This document shows, piece after piece, positions 11,186 to 26,333 of a stretch of DNA of 64,000 nt (its first letter is position 1; each line of letters opens with the position of its first letter). The DNA is from Phlebiopsis flavidoalba. Lineage: Eukaryota; Basidiomycota; Agaricomycetes; Polyporales; Phanerochaetaceae. The notes beneath the pieces are model-generated. The model did no database searches. It was not told the origin of the DNA and was given only the letters and a program-made list of their open reading frames with translations. A program made the position numbers and the translations under genes. The DNA is taken from contig JAOCPU010000002.1 of assembly GCA_035772785.1 (NCBI GenBank), positions 310,001 through 374,000 of the forward strand, in the 5' to 3' direction.

Positions 11186-14100
11186 ATGTCCCCGCGCGCT
11201 TGGAACGCGGTCACCTTCACCCGGACCTGGTCGGTCCCCTGGACATTGAGCTGTCCGGGCAAGAAATAATTACAGTCGACTTGGACAACCTTGACGCGGA
11301 ACCCGGATGACTGTTGCTTGACGTACTGCGGGAATCTCACTCAAAAGGCCCTGTTTGGGCGAAGTTGGCAGTGGAGTATTGGCGTAAGGGGCACTTGGAT
11401 GCGGCGGAGAAACTAGGCGGCGTTGGTGGCATGAGTGTACGTGCGGATGTTGTGCCCTCAACGAAACAGGTCACATAACACGCGAACAGACTTCACCGGA
11501 TCGTGGGAGAGGGAACATTAGTTTAACTTCGCTTGCAACTATACTGGCAAACCTACAGCTGGAACGCGCTCGCAAAGCACCCAAGCTTTGTTTTGAAAGA
11601 AGCCCGTAAAGTAAAGACGCGTGGCTTCTCACGGCACACTATATGATTCTGCTGTATATAGGCGAAGATGATCAGCGGCAAGAGAAGACGCAGCAAGACT
11701 ACAGTAGAGAGGCCACTTCATACGTGAACAAAGCGGGACCAATGCATGTCCGAAGTCCGGTCCCTGGAGGCCGGCCTGGAGGCCAAATTGGCTGACGAGA
11801 AGTCAGGGTGTAGAAACACATCTGAAGATTGTGACGTTTCTCAGTCGAGGTACGCGCTTTGTTCCTTAGTTGGTAGATTACTGAGGTAGCCTAGGTATCC
11901 TCACAACTCAACCTTCGACAGATGGACGAAGCACTACACTTATTCGAAGGAGTACTTTCTCTCAAACCGACAAACGTCCTTGCGTTTGATAGGAAAGGGT
12001 TGGGCCTGTTGACTTATTTCGTGACCCTCTGGCTAATAAGCGCCAAGGCGAGGATACTGTATGCGAAACGGCAGTTCTCACCCGCTCTAAAGGATATTCC
12101 AAGACGTTCTAAGGTACAACCCGAAATGCATACCCGATCCACGCATAGGCATTGGTCTGTGTTTCTGGGCACTTGGACCAAAAGACAAGAGCAAAGGCAG
12201 CATGGGAACGTAGCATGGAAGTGGTACGCGAGACCCCTAATATGAGTTCCTCTGAGCGCTGACTATCTGTAGAAATCACCTATGGCCATCACTATTGCCA
12301 TCACACTTCTTTATCTCCTTCTAGGCCTTGAGGCTATGAACTCTAGCAAAAACCCAAAGCAGTCTGAAGATGCACGTCGACAAGATTTCCTGGTCGGTAC
12401 ACGGCTCATCGAAAAGGCTTTCAAGGCGAATCAAAAGAACTCCGCTTGCTGCCAACGCGCTGTTTGAGCTTTTTATACGCAAAAGGTCAAACCCAAAGAG
12501 AGTAGAAATTGCATGAGGACCACACCACTAGCTACTAAACCTCATCTTCTCTCTACATAGGCGCTGAAGTTGGCGGAACGGACGATCCAGTATTGCTGAC
12601 CACTCACTGTCCTGACGGAAGGATACATCCGCGCCGGAAGGGTGCTACAAGGAGAAGGTTCGCACAAAGAGGCCAGCGAGTATTTTACCACAGCGAACAA
12701 AGGCCAGCCTGGCAATGTCCTCGCTGCCCTTGGGCTGGCTCAGACGCAACTCAAGACGAGTAAGTAGCACATTATTGATTGCGTGCTGAGGATTGACCTA
12801 GTCAGACAACTCACATGCCGCGGTTCACACTCTGGATAAGCTTCTTCAAACCACCAAATGCGGGTCGCTCTGTCGAGGCGTCCGTGATGCTCGCTTCTCT
12901 GCGCTCGCATCCGCGCCCGGGTATTTCAAGCTCTGAACAGGTCAAGGGACAAGGTTCAAGCACGAGACTTGTTTGACCGGGCTATCAAGACACGTGGCTC
13001 TACCTGAACAAACGCACCAGCCGCTTAACAGCCAAGTCCCCGTCCTTACGCGTTCTCAGCGCCTCCTTGGCGAGGATGTTGAGCTGCACGTAGAGATTGC
13101 GAAGCTCTTCTATCAAGAAGATGCTGGTCGGAGTTGAGCGGGCATGGGCATATCAAGAAGCGGTACGGTTGAGCGACGCGGCGGGTCGTACAGAGCCCCG
13201 ATTGCTCAAACAACCTTGGTACCCTGCGATATCTATCCGGCAACTCGCTGAGTGACGCAGTCACTCTATGAACGTGCACTTACCGCCACTTCCTGGCCAG
13301 GCACACGGGAGAATGATAGCCTCACGACATCGACGACTTTCAAACCTTGGCCGTGTGTATGAAGAACAAGGCGAAGCCACAAAAGCGAAGGATGCTTACG
13401 AGAAGATCTTGTCTCGTCATCCGGAGTATGTGGACGGTATGTACTTTTGTCATAAATCAATGCGGACAAACTGACAATATGTCTTAGCCAAGGTCCGGCT
13501 TGCCCAGATGCTCGTAGACTTGAACCGTCACAATGACGCGCACGACCTGCTCAAGCAGTCCCTCGATTCGCAGTGAATAACAACCTCAACCTTCGCGCGT
13601 ACTACACTCACTTCCTCATCCATCCAACTTGCCGAAACCCGCGAGGGACTTCGTCTTCAGCACTTTGAAAGATCATGACAAGCACGACATTTACTCGCTC
13701 TGTTCTGCAGGATGGATCCAGTCACACCAGGCCCGCGAGAGCCGAGACTCCTCACCCAAAGGGGTCGAAGAACGGAAACGCGGGTTCCAGCGGGCCGCAG
13801 AATTCTATGAGAAGGCCCTGCATCTGGACCCCATGTGCGCGGTGGCTGCGCAGGGACTTGCCATTGTTACGGCGGAGGATGCCCTCGGGACACTAGGCGG
13901 CAGCTTGGGACCAATAGCTCCGGACGAGGCTGTCAAACGCGTCAAGAACGCGCGCGACGCTCTCGATGTATTTGCTAAGGTCCGGGAGTCATTGGACGAC
14001 GGGAGCGTGTACTCAAATATGGGTCACTAGCTACTACGCCTGCGACGAGTATGACCGAGCTATCGAAAGCGTGAGTCACCTTTGTGCCCGCGGATCGTGA

Positions 14101-15299
14101 TCGCGCTGACTGTAGCTTGAAGTACGAGACTGCGTCTCGGAAGATTTTTATCGTGGCCATAACGTTAGTGTTCTTCTCTGCCTATGCAGGGCATGGTACG
14201 CCAAGGCGAACAAAGACCAGTCGTTCAGTGCCATGGGCACTTCGCTCAAATACGCACAACAGGTGAGTCAGTTATAATCTGTCAAGTCGGATTTCGTCTC
14301 AATATCGCAACAGGCCCTCCACCTCTCCACCCGCACGACAAAGCCATTGTCTATAATATCGCTATGATAGAACAAAAGGCCCGCAGAGATGTTGTTGTCT
14401 GTTGCGCCCGCAAAAACGTTCACTCAAGGAGCTCCAAAGGGCTATTGAGCAAGCTACCCATGCGCAAAAGTAAGTCAGCTCGTTGCAAACCCGGACCATA
14501 CTAATTCCTGCCCAAGACTGTTCCAATCTCTTGCAAGTGACAAGTCGCCGGCTCTGCCCTACAGCACAGATATCGCCGATCAACGTCGCAAATATGGCGA
14601 GAGCGTCTTGCGTCGCTGTGATGACCACCTTGGGCACCCAGAGGCAATATGAGAACGAGACTCAGGCCAAGTTGGGAGAAGCCAGGCGTAGGAGGCAGGA
14701 GGAGAAGGATAAGCAAGACCGTCTTGAGGTACGTTTTTTGTACTTGATTGAATGTCTTGACATTCACACCTCGTCGTTCAGCGCGAAAACGCAGAAAAGG
14801 CGCGACAGATGGCCGCCAAACTCACGGAGGAGCGTAGACTCGCCCGCGAGGAGGCCCAGAAGTGGACGGCGGAGCTGAAGGACAGCGACGATGAGAATGG
14901 AACCCAAGAAGACCAAGAAGCCCCGTGCACGAGCGCGGCAGGAGCCTGGTCTAAGTGGAGATGAGGGCGAGCCGCGGAAGAAGCGCCGTGGCGGAAAGCT
15001 CAGAAAGGACGGCGACGGCGCGGACGATGACGGCGCGTTGTTTAGTGGAGATGAAGACGGTGAGAACAAGCCTGCGGCACGCAAGGTACGTTCCTGGTGC
15101 TATGGCTGCACTGATTGATCCTAACGCTGTATTCATAGCGGACGAAGAAACGCGTCGTCCGTGACGTTGATGATGAAGAATCTGCCCCACGGAGAAAGCA
15201 GATGTGCGTATTCTCACATTCAAACTCTTACTACATATTGACTTCTCCTCTAGTAAAACAAAGGAATACATCTCAGACTCGGATGAAGAGATGCCATAG
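11186..15299 (+). CDS. CTR9: PAF1 complex TPR subunit Ctr9
   Basis: Ctr9 is the large tetratricopeptide scaffold of the PAF1 complex, which travels with RNA polymerase II. The N-terminus shows ELSGQEIITVDLDNLD (11250), then VLRESHSKGPVWAKLAVEYW and GHLDAAEKL. TPR-type blocks follow: MDEALHLFEGVLSLKPTNVLA (11922), KARILYAKRQFSPALK (12042), LGLEAMNSSK, TRLIEKAFKANQKNSA (12400), NLGRVYEEQGEATKAKDAYEKIL (13345), DHDKHDIYSLCSAGW (13673), FYEKALHLDPMCAVAAQGLAIV (13804) and RESLDDGSVYSNMGH. A charged coiled-coil and acidic/basic tail ends TKEYISDSDEEMP-stop, typical of fungal Ctr9. Many introns and frame-changing indels are present, including GACGCGGAACCCGGATGA near 11300, where one base must change for the family DPDD to read through. 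Identity is secure. Confidence 0.94.
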
Positions 15300-15853
15300 G
15301 CTGCTCTCTGCTCGACTTTTGTTTTCTGTTACGCTGCGTCTAGTGTCCCGCCTCTGGTCATGGAATGTTGTACCTTTTAATATTGATCCCTGTAGTCTTC
15401 TTCGGCCATCGCATTACGACTCGCATTAATCTTTTTGCGGCGTATATATAGACACGATCTAGCCATATCACGATGATTGAATTGCTCTCTACAACTTGTC
15501 CACGCGTTCCGCATCTCAAAATGATGCGCGTGAAATTGCAAGTGCAATAAAAATAAGCTCCAGATCTATGAACGGTGCACACTGCAACCTAATCATCGCA
15601 CAGAGCCATGATGTAGACGTGAATGATGATCTGAATTCATCCCACGCTCGCAGGGCGGTGCCCATAGTCGTGGTTCAAGGTCAAAGGCCCAGTGTGAGCA
15701 TCGTTAGTGTCGTCTTGGGAAGAGACGACATGAAAATCGAGGTGAACAACGTCATCAACAAAGGTTATGTATTTCCATGCCATATAACCATACCACGGTT
15801 TTCCTTCCCTCATTCCATCTACTTCCCACTGCGCATTGCGTATGCGGGAGCTT
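15300..15853. other. Convergent intergenic region
   Basis: The 3' flanks of CTR9 (+) and the HIT zinc finger gene (-) meet here. Apart from one open frame of about 80 codons without recognisable features, nothing is seen. Confidence 0.4.
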
Positions 15854-16763
15854 TCAGTCCCCCCAATCCAAGCCGAGCGCACCCTGTTTGTCGCCGCGAA
15901 CGGCCATCTCGATTGCTTCTGCTAGGTCTCTCAGGGCCTTGACGTCCTCGTCTGACTGCGCAGAAGACACTGATCGTGAAGAGGGGTTTGCATCGGATGC
16001 GGAGACGCCCAGAGCGCGCTGGAGAGCCTCTTCGCGGTCCTCGCCTCTTAGGCCATCGATAGAGCGGAGGAGTTCTGGAAGACGTGTATTTCGCGCCAAG
16101 AGCTTTACGGACGGCAGGAGATGTGGCTGTAGACGCGACGGGTCGGCGGAGAAAGGCAGTGGAGAGAGCGCGAATACGTGCCTATTGCTTCGTATTGGTA
16201 AAGCTGTAGGGGCTTAGGATCATCTCGTTTGAGAGGATCCGGATAAGCAGATTCCTCTGGAACGTATGGCCAGTTTCAGAGAAGTGAGCGGTCGGAGCGG
16301 CGGCGAGGGAGGCTTCACGTCGACGACAGTAGAAGGATCGCTCGATGGACCACCTGGCTCGTGCGGCCGTTCGCGCTCTAGGTTATGAGTATACCGGTTA
16401 GCTCTGAGCCAGGTGTGGGGTGTCACGGCATTTGCCTCATGACATCGGACAGAAGAGGGAATTTTTACCTGGGTCCTGTGCTGCTAATGTTCATTGCCGA
16501 GGGCAGCAGCTACAGCAGAACTCCCCTGGATGCTATCAGCTGACGCTGAGCATGATGACTCTGTGGAGATATCAGTCAAGATCGCCATTGCGGAGCGGCC
16601 ATTCCCACCTTTGTGTTGCTTGTAGCATGGGACGGAACAGCTGGAAAGATTGCAGAGTAAATTTTTGTGGCTAGGCTCCAATTTCGCAATCCGAAGTGCT
16701 CACTACTGAATCACACATTTCGAACAAGTGTACTTCGATTCACGAGCCTTGCAGACTTGACAT
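15854..16763 (-). CDS. HIT-type zinc finger protein (ZNHIT3-like)
   Basis: A small nuclear protein with an N-terminal zf-HIT module. From the ATG at 16763 a one-base shift gives CQVCKARESKYTCSKC, and after an intron CSVPCYKQHK, so the finger has the expected CxxC...CxxC...C...H order. Later exons read PPSPPLRPLTSLKWPYVPEE, SAYPDPLKRDD, then NTRLPELLRSIDGLRGEDRE, ALQRALGVS and a tail ending GLDWGD-stop. The proline-rich middle and leucine-rich tail fit the ZNHIT3/Hit1 group, which acts in box C/D snoRNP assembly (family knowledge). The finger is interrupted by an intron and two indels, so it can only be read by joining frames. Confidence 0.82.
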
Positions 16764-17959
16764 GGTAGCCGCTTTGAAGGGGGCATGTGTCGGGACCGCT
16801 GGTAATAACTGAATAGGATTCGCTGCAGCAGCCCGAGCCCTGACGCCTGCTCTCACCTAATACGAGTTTTACATACCTACAAGATTTTGTATGTATTTTT
16901 TTTGGTTTCAATGTATACAGTCTTCGCCGCACCAGGGCAGAAGAGTATGTCAGCGATCGAGGGAGGGAGTAAGCTGGTCAGTAAACAAACGCTTGACGGA
17001 ATGGTCGGTACACCCTTTCTCACGCACGTGTGATGCCCCATCACTCTAGGGGTCGATCGCCTAGAATAGGAAGGTACTCTAGATGAGGGCATCGCCTTTG
17101 TGGCACGGCCCGGGAGGCTGGGATTCGTGTCTGCTGGTTTGTCCACATCCTGCTAGGCCGCTAGACAGCTACATCGCTTTTACTTTCCTGCCTCATACCC
17201 ATGAGAACACCTGCTGCGCAAGCGCAACGTACAGACGCCAAATAGCGGAGCGCGCCACAGCGCAGTGGGAAAGACTGGACATAAAAAATCCTCCGAAAAC
17301 GCCTTTGAGAAGGCTAATCGAGGGCACCGTCTGCCCTATATCGCCTGGAAAATTAACATATTAATTATTGAGGCTACGATGGCTCTTCTTTGTCTCGAAT
17401 TTAGCTCTGACTTCACTGTATTGCCCTCTGTTGGAGCCTTGGCGCACTCGTGCTGATCGCTGAAAAGATTGCCCCTGGTCTTACGAAGGAGGAGAAAACT
17501 TGTTGTCATCACGGGTTTCCCTGACAGTTCCCGGACCAAGAGGCTAGCCGGCCTGCCCTTGGCACACATCTGCCGCGCGGTGCGCAGTGAGTTACACAGT
17601 CCACGTTTGTGACCCTTGGTGATGATGTGTGACCCTCCTCGCGACCTCAGCGGACCGACGTCGCCCAGAAGCGCAACGGTCATTGTTTTGAAAAGTTTGG
17701 CTGGACCACTTCAACTCTACAAGATTACTGTACTGTCTGTCGGGTTGTCCTCTCATTTATTTCACTTTTGTCTCGGAACTTTTTCTGGCCACAGCACGGC
17801 ACCTCCCATCAATTCACACGGACAGCTCCGCCTCATCCGTCTCGGTTGGCCGTGACCGTGACATTGGCTGACACTCTTATACTACCCTCCCTTTTGTTCC
17901 CCAAACCCTGCCGTTCCTTCCACCACGACGCCCAGTGCGTCTTCATCACGCTTTCGTTA
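16764..17959. other. Intergenic; no gene recognised
   Basis: About 1.2 kb between the divergent HIT finger and aspartic protease genes. Open frames of 60-115 codons occur on both strands without recognisable motifs. The last 150 bases are C/T-rich and probably the protease promoter and leader. Confidence 0.4.
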
Positions 17960-20323
17960 ATGCTCCCGCAATCCCTGTTGTCGCTGGCTCGCTCTCCTCA
18001 CCGTCACGGTCGCCGAGCCTCTTCATGTGCCTCTAACCAGGAGATCCTCCCCACTTCGTCGCGACAATGTCGTCGACCCGGCGAGATTCGCGTCGCCCGC
18101 GACGCTCCTCCGTAACAAATATGGCGATACCAATCTCAGACTGCTCGCCGGAGGAAACGTGCTGGACAAACTGTCGGTGATACCCCACCATCAATTCTGT
18201 GAGTTGCCAAACTTTAAACCTACCCACGGGATTTCCCCGACGGGTAGCCGCTGGGAGCGTGATCTCCCGCAGCGTGTTCCACAAGGATAGACTAGGCAAT
18301 ACACAAGGAGGTGGAAGCGGTGGAATTTCAACAGCCTACTGCGTTCGAGGACGTCATGGGTAAGGCCATGATGCCGCAGTGTCTCCAGGGCGCGTCGCCT
18401 GCTGTGGATTTACTCGTCCACGCACATCTGTGGCAACTTGATCCGAGCCCGTTCTCGGAACAGCTCTTTCCCCAAATTTCTGATTGTTGAAGTCAGGAAA
18501 CGATAGCTAATACATCGTAATCTCAGAATGTAGACTCTTCGTACATCGGCGCCATCTCAGTCGGAAACTCCCGCCCAAACGTTCAACGTTGTGCTGGACA
18601 CAGGCTCATCCGATCTCATGGCAATTAGCATCAAGCGAAAATGCGCATCTTGCAGGCGGGGTGTGCCCCTTTCGACCCATCCAAGTCGTCCCTCACCGCC
18701 CCCACCCTCCCCAGCATCCCCAGACATCCAACGGGACAGTCGTCCACAGTACAGATTCAGTACGGAAGCGGTGCGTGTTAGCCGGCACCCTAGCCCAAGA
18801 CACCGTCAGAAGCATGGGCGGCTTCACAGTCAACCCACAGACATTCCTTGTCGTCGAACCCCCCCCAACCGCATGACAAACGGTCTGCTCGATAGCCAGA
18901 CGTCTGGTATCCGTTGGCCTGGCCTTCGAGGCCCTCGCCTCTACTCGGGCCGTACCATTCTGGCAGGCACTCATCAATGGGGGCCAATTCACGCAGCCAG
19001 AAATGTCTTTCTTTCCTTACCCGCTTCCTGGACGACCAGGCTGCCACGAACTCGGATGTTTTTACCAGGAGGCATCCTGACTCTTGGCGGCACCAACAGC
19101 ACCCTCTTTCACCGGCGATATCGAGTTCCTGAACCTCGCGGCCAGACAGCAGACAATGCCAACGACTGCAGGCCACTTTCTGTGCTCTTGAAGTATCTAG
19201 TAAGTTGCGAACATCCAACTATGTTATCTAGTCACCAGACTTTGGCGTTGTTTTGTGGTTTTGCTCATGAAAACCTTCAGAGGCGTGACTGTTGGCGGGA
19301 TAAGAGCGTCGCCATCTCCACAGGAAGCTCCGCACTGGCTGCTATCGATACTGGTACCACCTTGATCCGGTGGCCCTACTGACGGCGTTCAGGCCGTTTT
19401 GGTCTGCGGTGACCGGCATCGCAAGCACTTCTCCGGTCAGATGGAGGGATTCTTTGCCTTCCGTGAGTGTGCACTCAATTTGCCCGTGTCCCAGCCGTAA
19501 GCTTACGAAACCGTGCCTTTCACACACTTACGCCTGCGACAACGACCGTTAACGTCTCCATGTCGTTTGGCGGCAAAGTCTTGGCCCATCAGCACTGATG
19601 ACATGAACCTTGGCACTGTCGGAGACGGCCTGTTGCCTTGGCGGCATTTTCGATCTCGGCCTCGGCTCGAGCATCGGTTCTGGCAGGCGGTAAACCCTTC
19701 ATGGGTTGTCGGCGACACCTTCCTGGTCCGTGCTATGAATATTACGTGCTGCGCCTATGGTGCTGATGGAATGATATTTCAGAAAAACTTCTACTCCGTC
19801 TTCCGCGCCAGCCCACCCTCAGTAGGCTTTGGTCACAACTGTCCAGCGCCGCTGGCGGCTCGGGTACGTGTGTTTCTTGCTTCCTCTCGAACTGTCTCGT
19901 GAACCTCACCATCGCTTGCCTCTCAACACCATTTTCTGATGCCACACATCTACGAAACCCAACACGATTTCTTCCACCCCCGATGTAACACATACGACTT
20001 CTCACGACTCTTCGACGACCTCGTCTACCACTAACGCCACCCATACTTCGACACTTCAGGCACACCCTCCACCGTGAACGAGGGCTCTGCCACTATCACT
20101 GCGACAGGCCTCCCGTCCCGACTGGTAGTGCGTTGCTTTTTCTTTGTTTTTGCACATTCGTCGCATACTAACCCCTCGTCTCAGGCTCTCAGGAAGCACT
20201 CCCGTCGAGTTCGGGTTACCACCAAAATCGGGCGCCGCCGCGATGCCGGCGTCGCTCTCGGTCTACGGCTTCTCGATGTCTGTCGTGCTGTCCGCTGTGT
20301 CTGCGCTGTTCTTTGCTCTGTGA
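17960..20323 (+). CDS. Secreted A1 (pepsin-like) aspartic protease with GPI-type tail
   Basis: An extracellular or wall-bound acid protease. The start MLPQSLLSLA runs by a one-base shift into LTVTVAEP, a cleavable signal peptide, followed by a propeptide (VPLTRRSSPLRR, DPARFASPATLLRNKYG). The first catalytic motif is VLDTGSSDLMA at 18590. The flap reads IQYGSG (18750), then TSGILGLAFEAL-like and FFLTRFLDDQAATN, ILTLGGTNSTLF, the second catalytic motif AAIDTGTTLI (19345), SFGGKSWPISTDDMNLGTV and NPSWVVGDTFL. After a Ser/Thr-rich linker the protein ends in a hydrophobic stretch, SVVLSAVSALFFAL-stop at 20321, typical of a GPI-anchor signal. One extra C at 19367-19368 breaks DTGTTLIGGP, and other indels occur. 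Both aspartates are present, so the enzyme is probably active if the indels are sequencing errors. Confidence 0.92.
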
Positions 20324-21247
20324 TGTGCCCTCGCTTGGATAGTGCTCTCCCCCGCCTTACTGTTATCCTTATTCAAACTATACGGACGCTTGGATTACCT
20401 TGCTTATGAATCATTCTGATAGTACAAATGACGCGTTAAACTCACCGAAAGAGGGAGGAATGCTACTAGCATATGGCGAGAACAATATCGATAGGTATGT
20501 GACATCAGGTGCTGTGATGTTCTTTCCCCATACTATGGAGACAAACGGCACATACGTCGCTGTCAATCAAACGGGTACTATATCGTGGTATGTGGTAATG
20601 TGTCTGCCATTGCTTGAGCATAATGATTCGCATATCTGATTTCTCCACTGTTAGAATGAGATTCGTTATCCCCCCTCTCTTCGTAACCAGCAAGCTGTGA
20701 TAATCGCATCATCTTTTGCCAGGAAAGCAAGGTGATAAATGAGATTTCGAAGAATTCAAGTTGCAACGTTCGTAAGCGTCTTGTACTCTTTTCATAATTC
20801 GGCTTGTATGGATTGCATGGCGACATTGTATTTAAACTCTCAAACTCTGCTGAGCTCTTGTATGTGGTGCGTTACGCGTCTGGCAATCCAAGTCACACGT
20901 CGCGTGATAGAGAACGTCACGATGGTCACGTTTCTCATTGAATGCGCCGAGTACCGTTTCCGGCCGCGACCTTCGTACATCTTGATTCTTCGCGAAACGT
21001 TCACCACCGTCGTGTTGATGATCTATCGATATTTGAGGGGCGCTGGCCTCGCGGAGGTTGCGAGGACTGGGCGTGTTCGAAGCAGATAGAACGCGCGAGA
21101 ACGTTGTCGAAAGGCGGCTCGTCACGCCCAAATTTTGGGCGCGTAAAAAGGCCTTCAAGCACGGTACTTCCCACTTGCACTGCACCTTCACGTCTTTCTT
21201 TCTCTCCACGACCTACCTTTTGTTACGACCCTTAATTACACGCAACC
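20324..21247. other. Intergenic; upstream region of the Hsp110 gene
   Basis: No gene is recognised on either strand. The first half is AT-rich; the second half should hold the chaperone promoter, with a heat-shock-element-like site annotated separately. Confidence 0.45.
20989..21002. promoter_or_regulatory. Imperfect heat-shock element
   Basis: TTCGCGAAACGTTC has the alternating TTC-GAA-TTC arrangement of Hsf1 sites, but the second gap is three bases instead of two. It lies about 245 bases before the Hsp110 start. One extra base, common in this sequence, would explain the spacing. This is inferred from pattern and position. Confidence 0.35.
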
Positions 21248-23995
<2,748 letters not shown>

Positions 23996-24465
23996 GGGGG
24001 CGGTTCGGACGATACTCTGTACATTGCAATCACGCGACTTATTTAGTATCTACGATAGAAGATAATGTGTCAAGTAGACGGGATCAAATGAATTGTATCA
24101 TTACAACACCACGCACACGGGCTGCATAAGTTCATAGCGTTGTACGGGGCCGTTCTTATGGCCACTTTTCATCGTGCGCTGCTGTCACCCAAACACTCCT
24201 TCAACATGCATTAGCTGACATGTCATGAGGACCTTTCAGCGCTTGCGCTGGGCTGATTTCATACTTCATCTCGCCTGCATTACTGACTGCAGCTTTGCCA
24301 AACAGATTCTCTGTAGGATGCATACACTTCGTTTGGAATTCGCACCTGAAACAATTTAAGACACGAAAACAATCAGAATAAATCCCAAGCCTGAACGTGA
24401 AAAAGAATTGTGGAATCGTGAGGCGAGCTTTTCTTCAATCCTCGCGTGTAACCCCGGCCGATCCC
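23996..24465. other. Convergent intergenic region
   Basis: The 3' flanks of the Hsp110 gene (+) and the F-box gene (-) meet here. No gene is seen. Confidence 0.4.
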
Positions 24466-25710
24466 TCAAACTTGCAGATCTCGCAAAATTCCAGGGACCG
24501 CGCCGTTGCAACGGTCAAGACAATCCTCAAGAGGGCTCCAATCGAGCTCGTAGAGGTTCTCGAACCAGTCCTGGGGGAGCAAGTGTAAGCCGATGCGGCG
24601 TGTTCCTGGCGGAACAAAGCGAAGAACCTCGGTCATTAAATATTGAGCGATTTCCTGGAGCAAGCATTACATGACTTGGCCAACGTAGAACGGAATAATG
24701 GTCAAACGTACTGGTTCGGAAAATTCTAGGTCTATCATGCGTTAGACTGTGACAGTTGTTCAGCGATTCAAGCTTTCCGGTCGCTGTATTGTCCTAACAG
24801 TGGGTATTCGAGTGCTTTAAATTGATATGGTAGTACTTACGCTTTGCATCCCACCCGATTATTAATGAGAGATGCTCGATGGAGTCTCCTGCTACGCCCA
24901 AAAAGTCGTTTAAAAAAAAGCGTCCATCATCCCCGTCCGCCTGCGGCCAATCCATACGCATGCTCAGCGCCAAAAGCATCAACGGGCTCACGATCGCCTT
25001 CAGCATAATTAGGCAGTTCGGATACGAGCTTTCCAAGCGAAGCTTGCGAATGAGGAGATGCGGCGGATGCCCAACAGGTATATGTCGCCAGAGGTGTTGT
25101 GCAAGACGACGTTCGCCGATGTTCCCGAAGAATTCAAGACACGCAGGGAGATTTGAGACGGCGACGTCGCGCAAATGGAGCGTTTTCCAGCGCATGGAGG
25201 CGCGGTGTGCAGCATTGAAAAAGGGTCTTCAGTGGGGTTCGGGGACGCCGTACCGCAGACCAAAATGTTTGAGGTGCGCGAAACGTCGCAAAGAGCGCGG
25301 GAACCCAGTCCGCGGGCTTCACGGCGACCAGCGTACCGTGCAGCAGGTGTATTCCGCGCACATGTTCGCGTAGCCGTGCCTTAGGCGAAGTCTGCGCGCG
25401 GTCGAGCGAGACTAGTGTAGTGATGCCCAACGGCGAGATCGAGAGGCATTTGAAGAGCTGATGCGAGCTGCGGGGGAGCCAGGCGCGGCAGACGAGCGTG
25501 CAGCTTTCCAATGTTTCCTTGTCCCAGACAATGTCGGGCTCCGGCACAGGCGACACTTGGTCGATGATGTTCTCGGACTATTTCCTGCGGTAGCTCTGGT
25601 AAACGGTCTCGATATCGTGCCGTGCCGCCCTGGATATCTGGTAGGACTTCACTGACAGATGTCAAGGATACGCGGCTGAAGGATGAGCTAGTTTTTCTCC
25701 TGCGTGTCAA
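24466..25710 (-). CDS. F-box-like protein
   Basis: The N-terminal part joins two frames to give RLPELPQEIVENII, then VSPVPEPDIVWDKETLESCT and LVCRAWLPRSSHQLFKCLSI, the layout of the F-box-like domain common in agaricomycetes, where it links targets to SCF ubiquitin ligases. Downstream frames carry leucine-rich, strand-helix type text (WKTLHLRDVAVSNLPACLEF, GDSIEHLSLIIGWD) and a tail LELDWSPLEDCLDR-like with RFVPPGTRRIGLHL, consistent with a degenerate repeat region. The end at 24466 follows GILRDLQV-stop. Indels and introns separate the blocks. The family is very large in these fungi and the target cannot be predicted. Confidence 0.65.
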
Positions 25711-26333
25711 TCATCGTGGCCTGTGCAGCGTTCAATGAACATTGAAGGTACACCCGCCTATCATGCTGTCGAGACAACTGACCTTTGGTCGAGGAGCGAT
25801 AGTCAGTCTACGGTCCGTCCTCTTCGTCGTAAGCAAACCATTGTCGTCCGAGTCGCGTGTTTCGACCGACCTGTGTTCGGAATCGTCCGCGCTTGTCACA
25901 TAGTGACCTACAGGTGTGCTAGAACGGCCATCACGGACTTGGACTGTGCGGCCCCTATAAGATGGCCCTAACGGTCAGCGAGCGGTTAAAAGACAGCGCA
26001 CTTCATGTTCAACAGTCCTGCCAAGTCACTTCGAGGAAGCTGGTGTATACGGCGTTACGTATACCATATAGACGATCAGACGAAAAAATGGTCTGAGATG
26101 GATCCGATTCATCACCGAATACACCTATTAGAGGTGTTACTTCGTGTAACAGAATCGTGTTTGTTCCTGGGCTAAAGGGGCCACAAAACATGATGATCAA
26201 CAGGTACGTGGCGTTAGTGCCTATACGGCGGGTCGCACATAGGTGCGACTCTGAAGTTTAACTATACGCCTCCGGCTAGAGACATGTGTCGCGCGTAACA
26301 TCCGGAATTTATTTCACAGGTACTGCCCAGCTC
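25711..26333. other. Intergenic; no gene recognised
   Basis: A stretch between two minus-strand genes, with short open frames only. It should include the F-box gene promoter and the 3' end of the CoA-binding gene. Confidence 0.4.
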
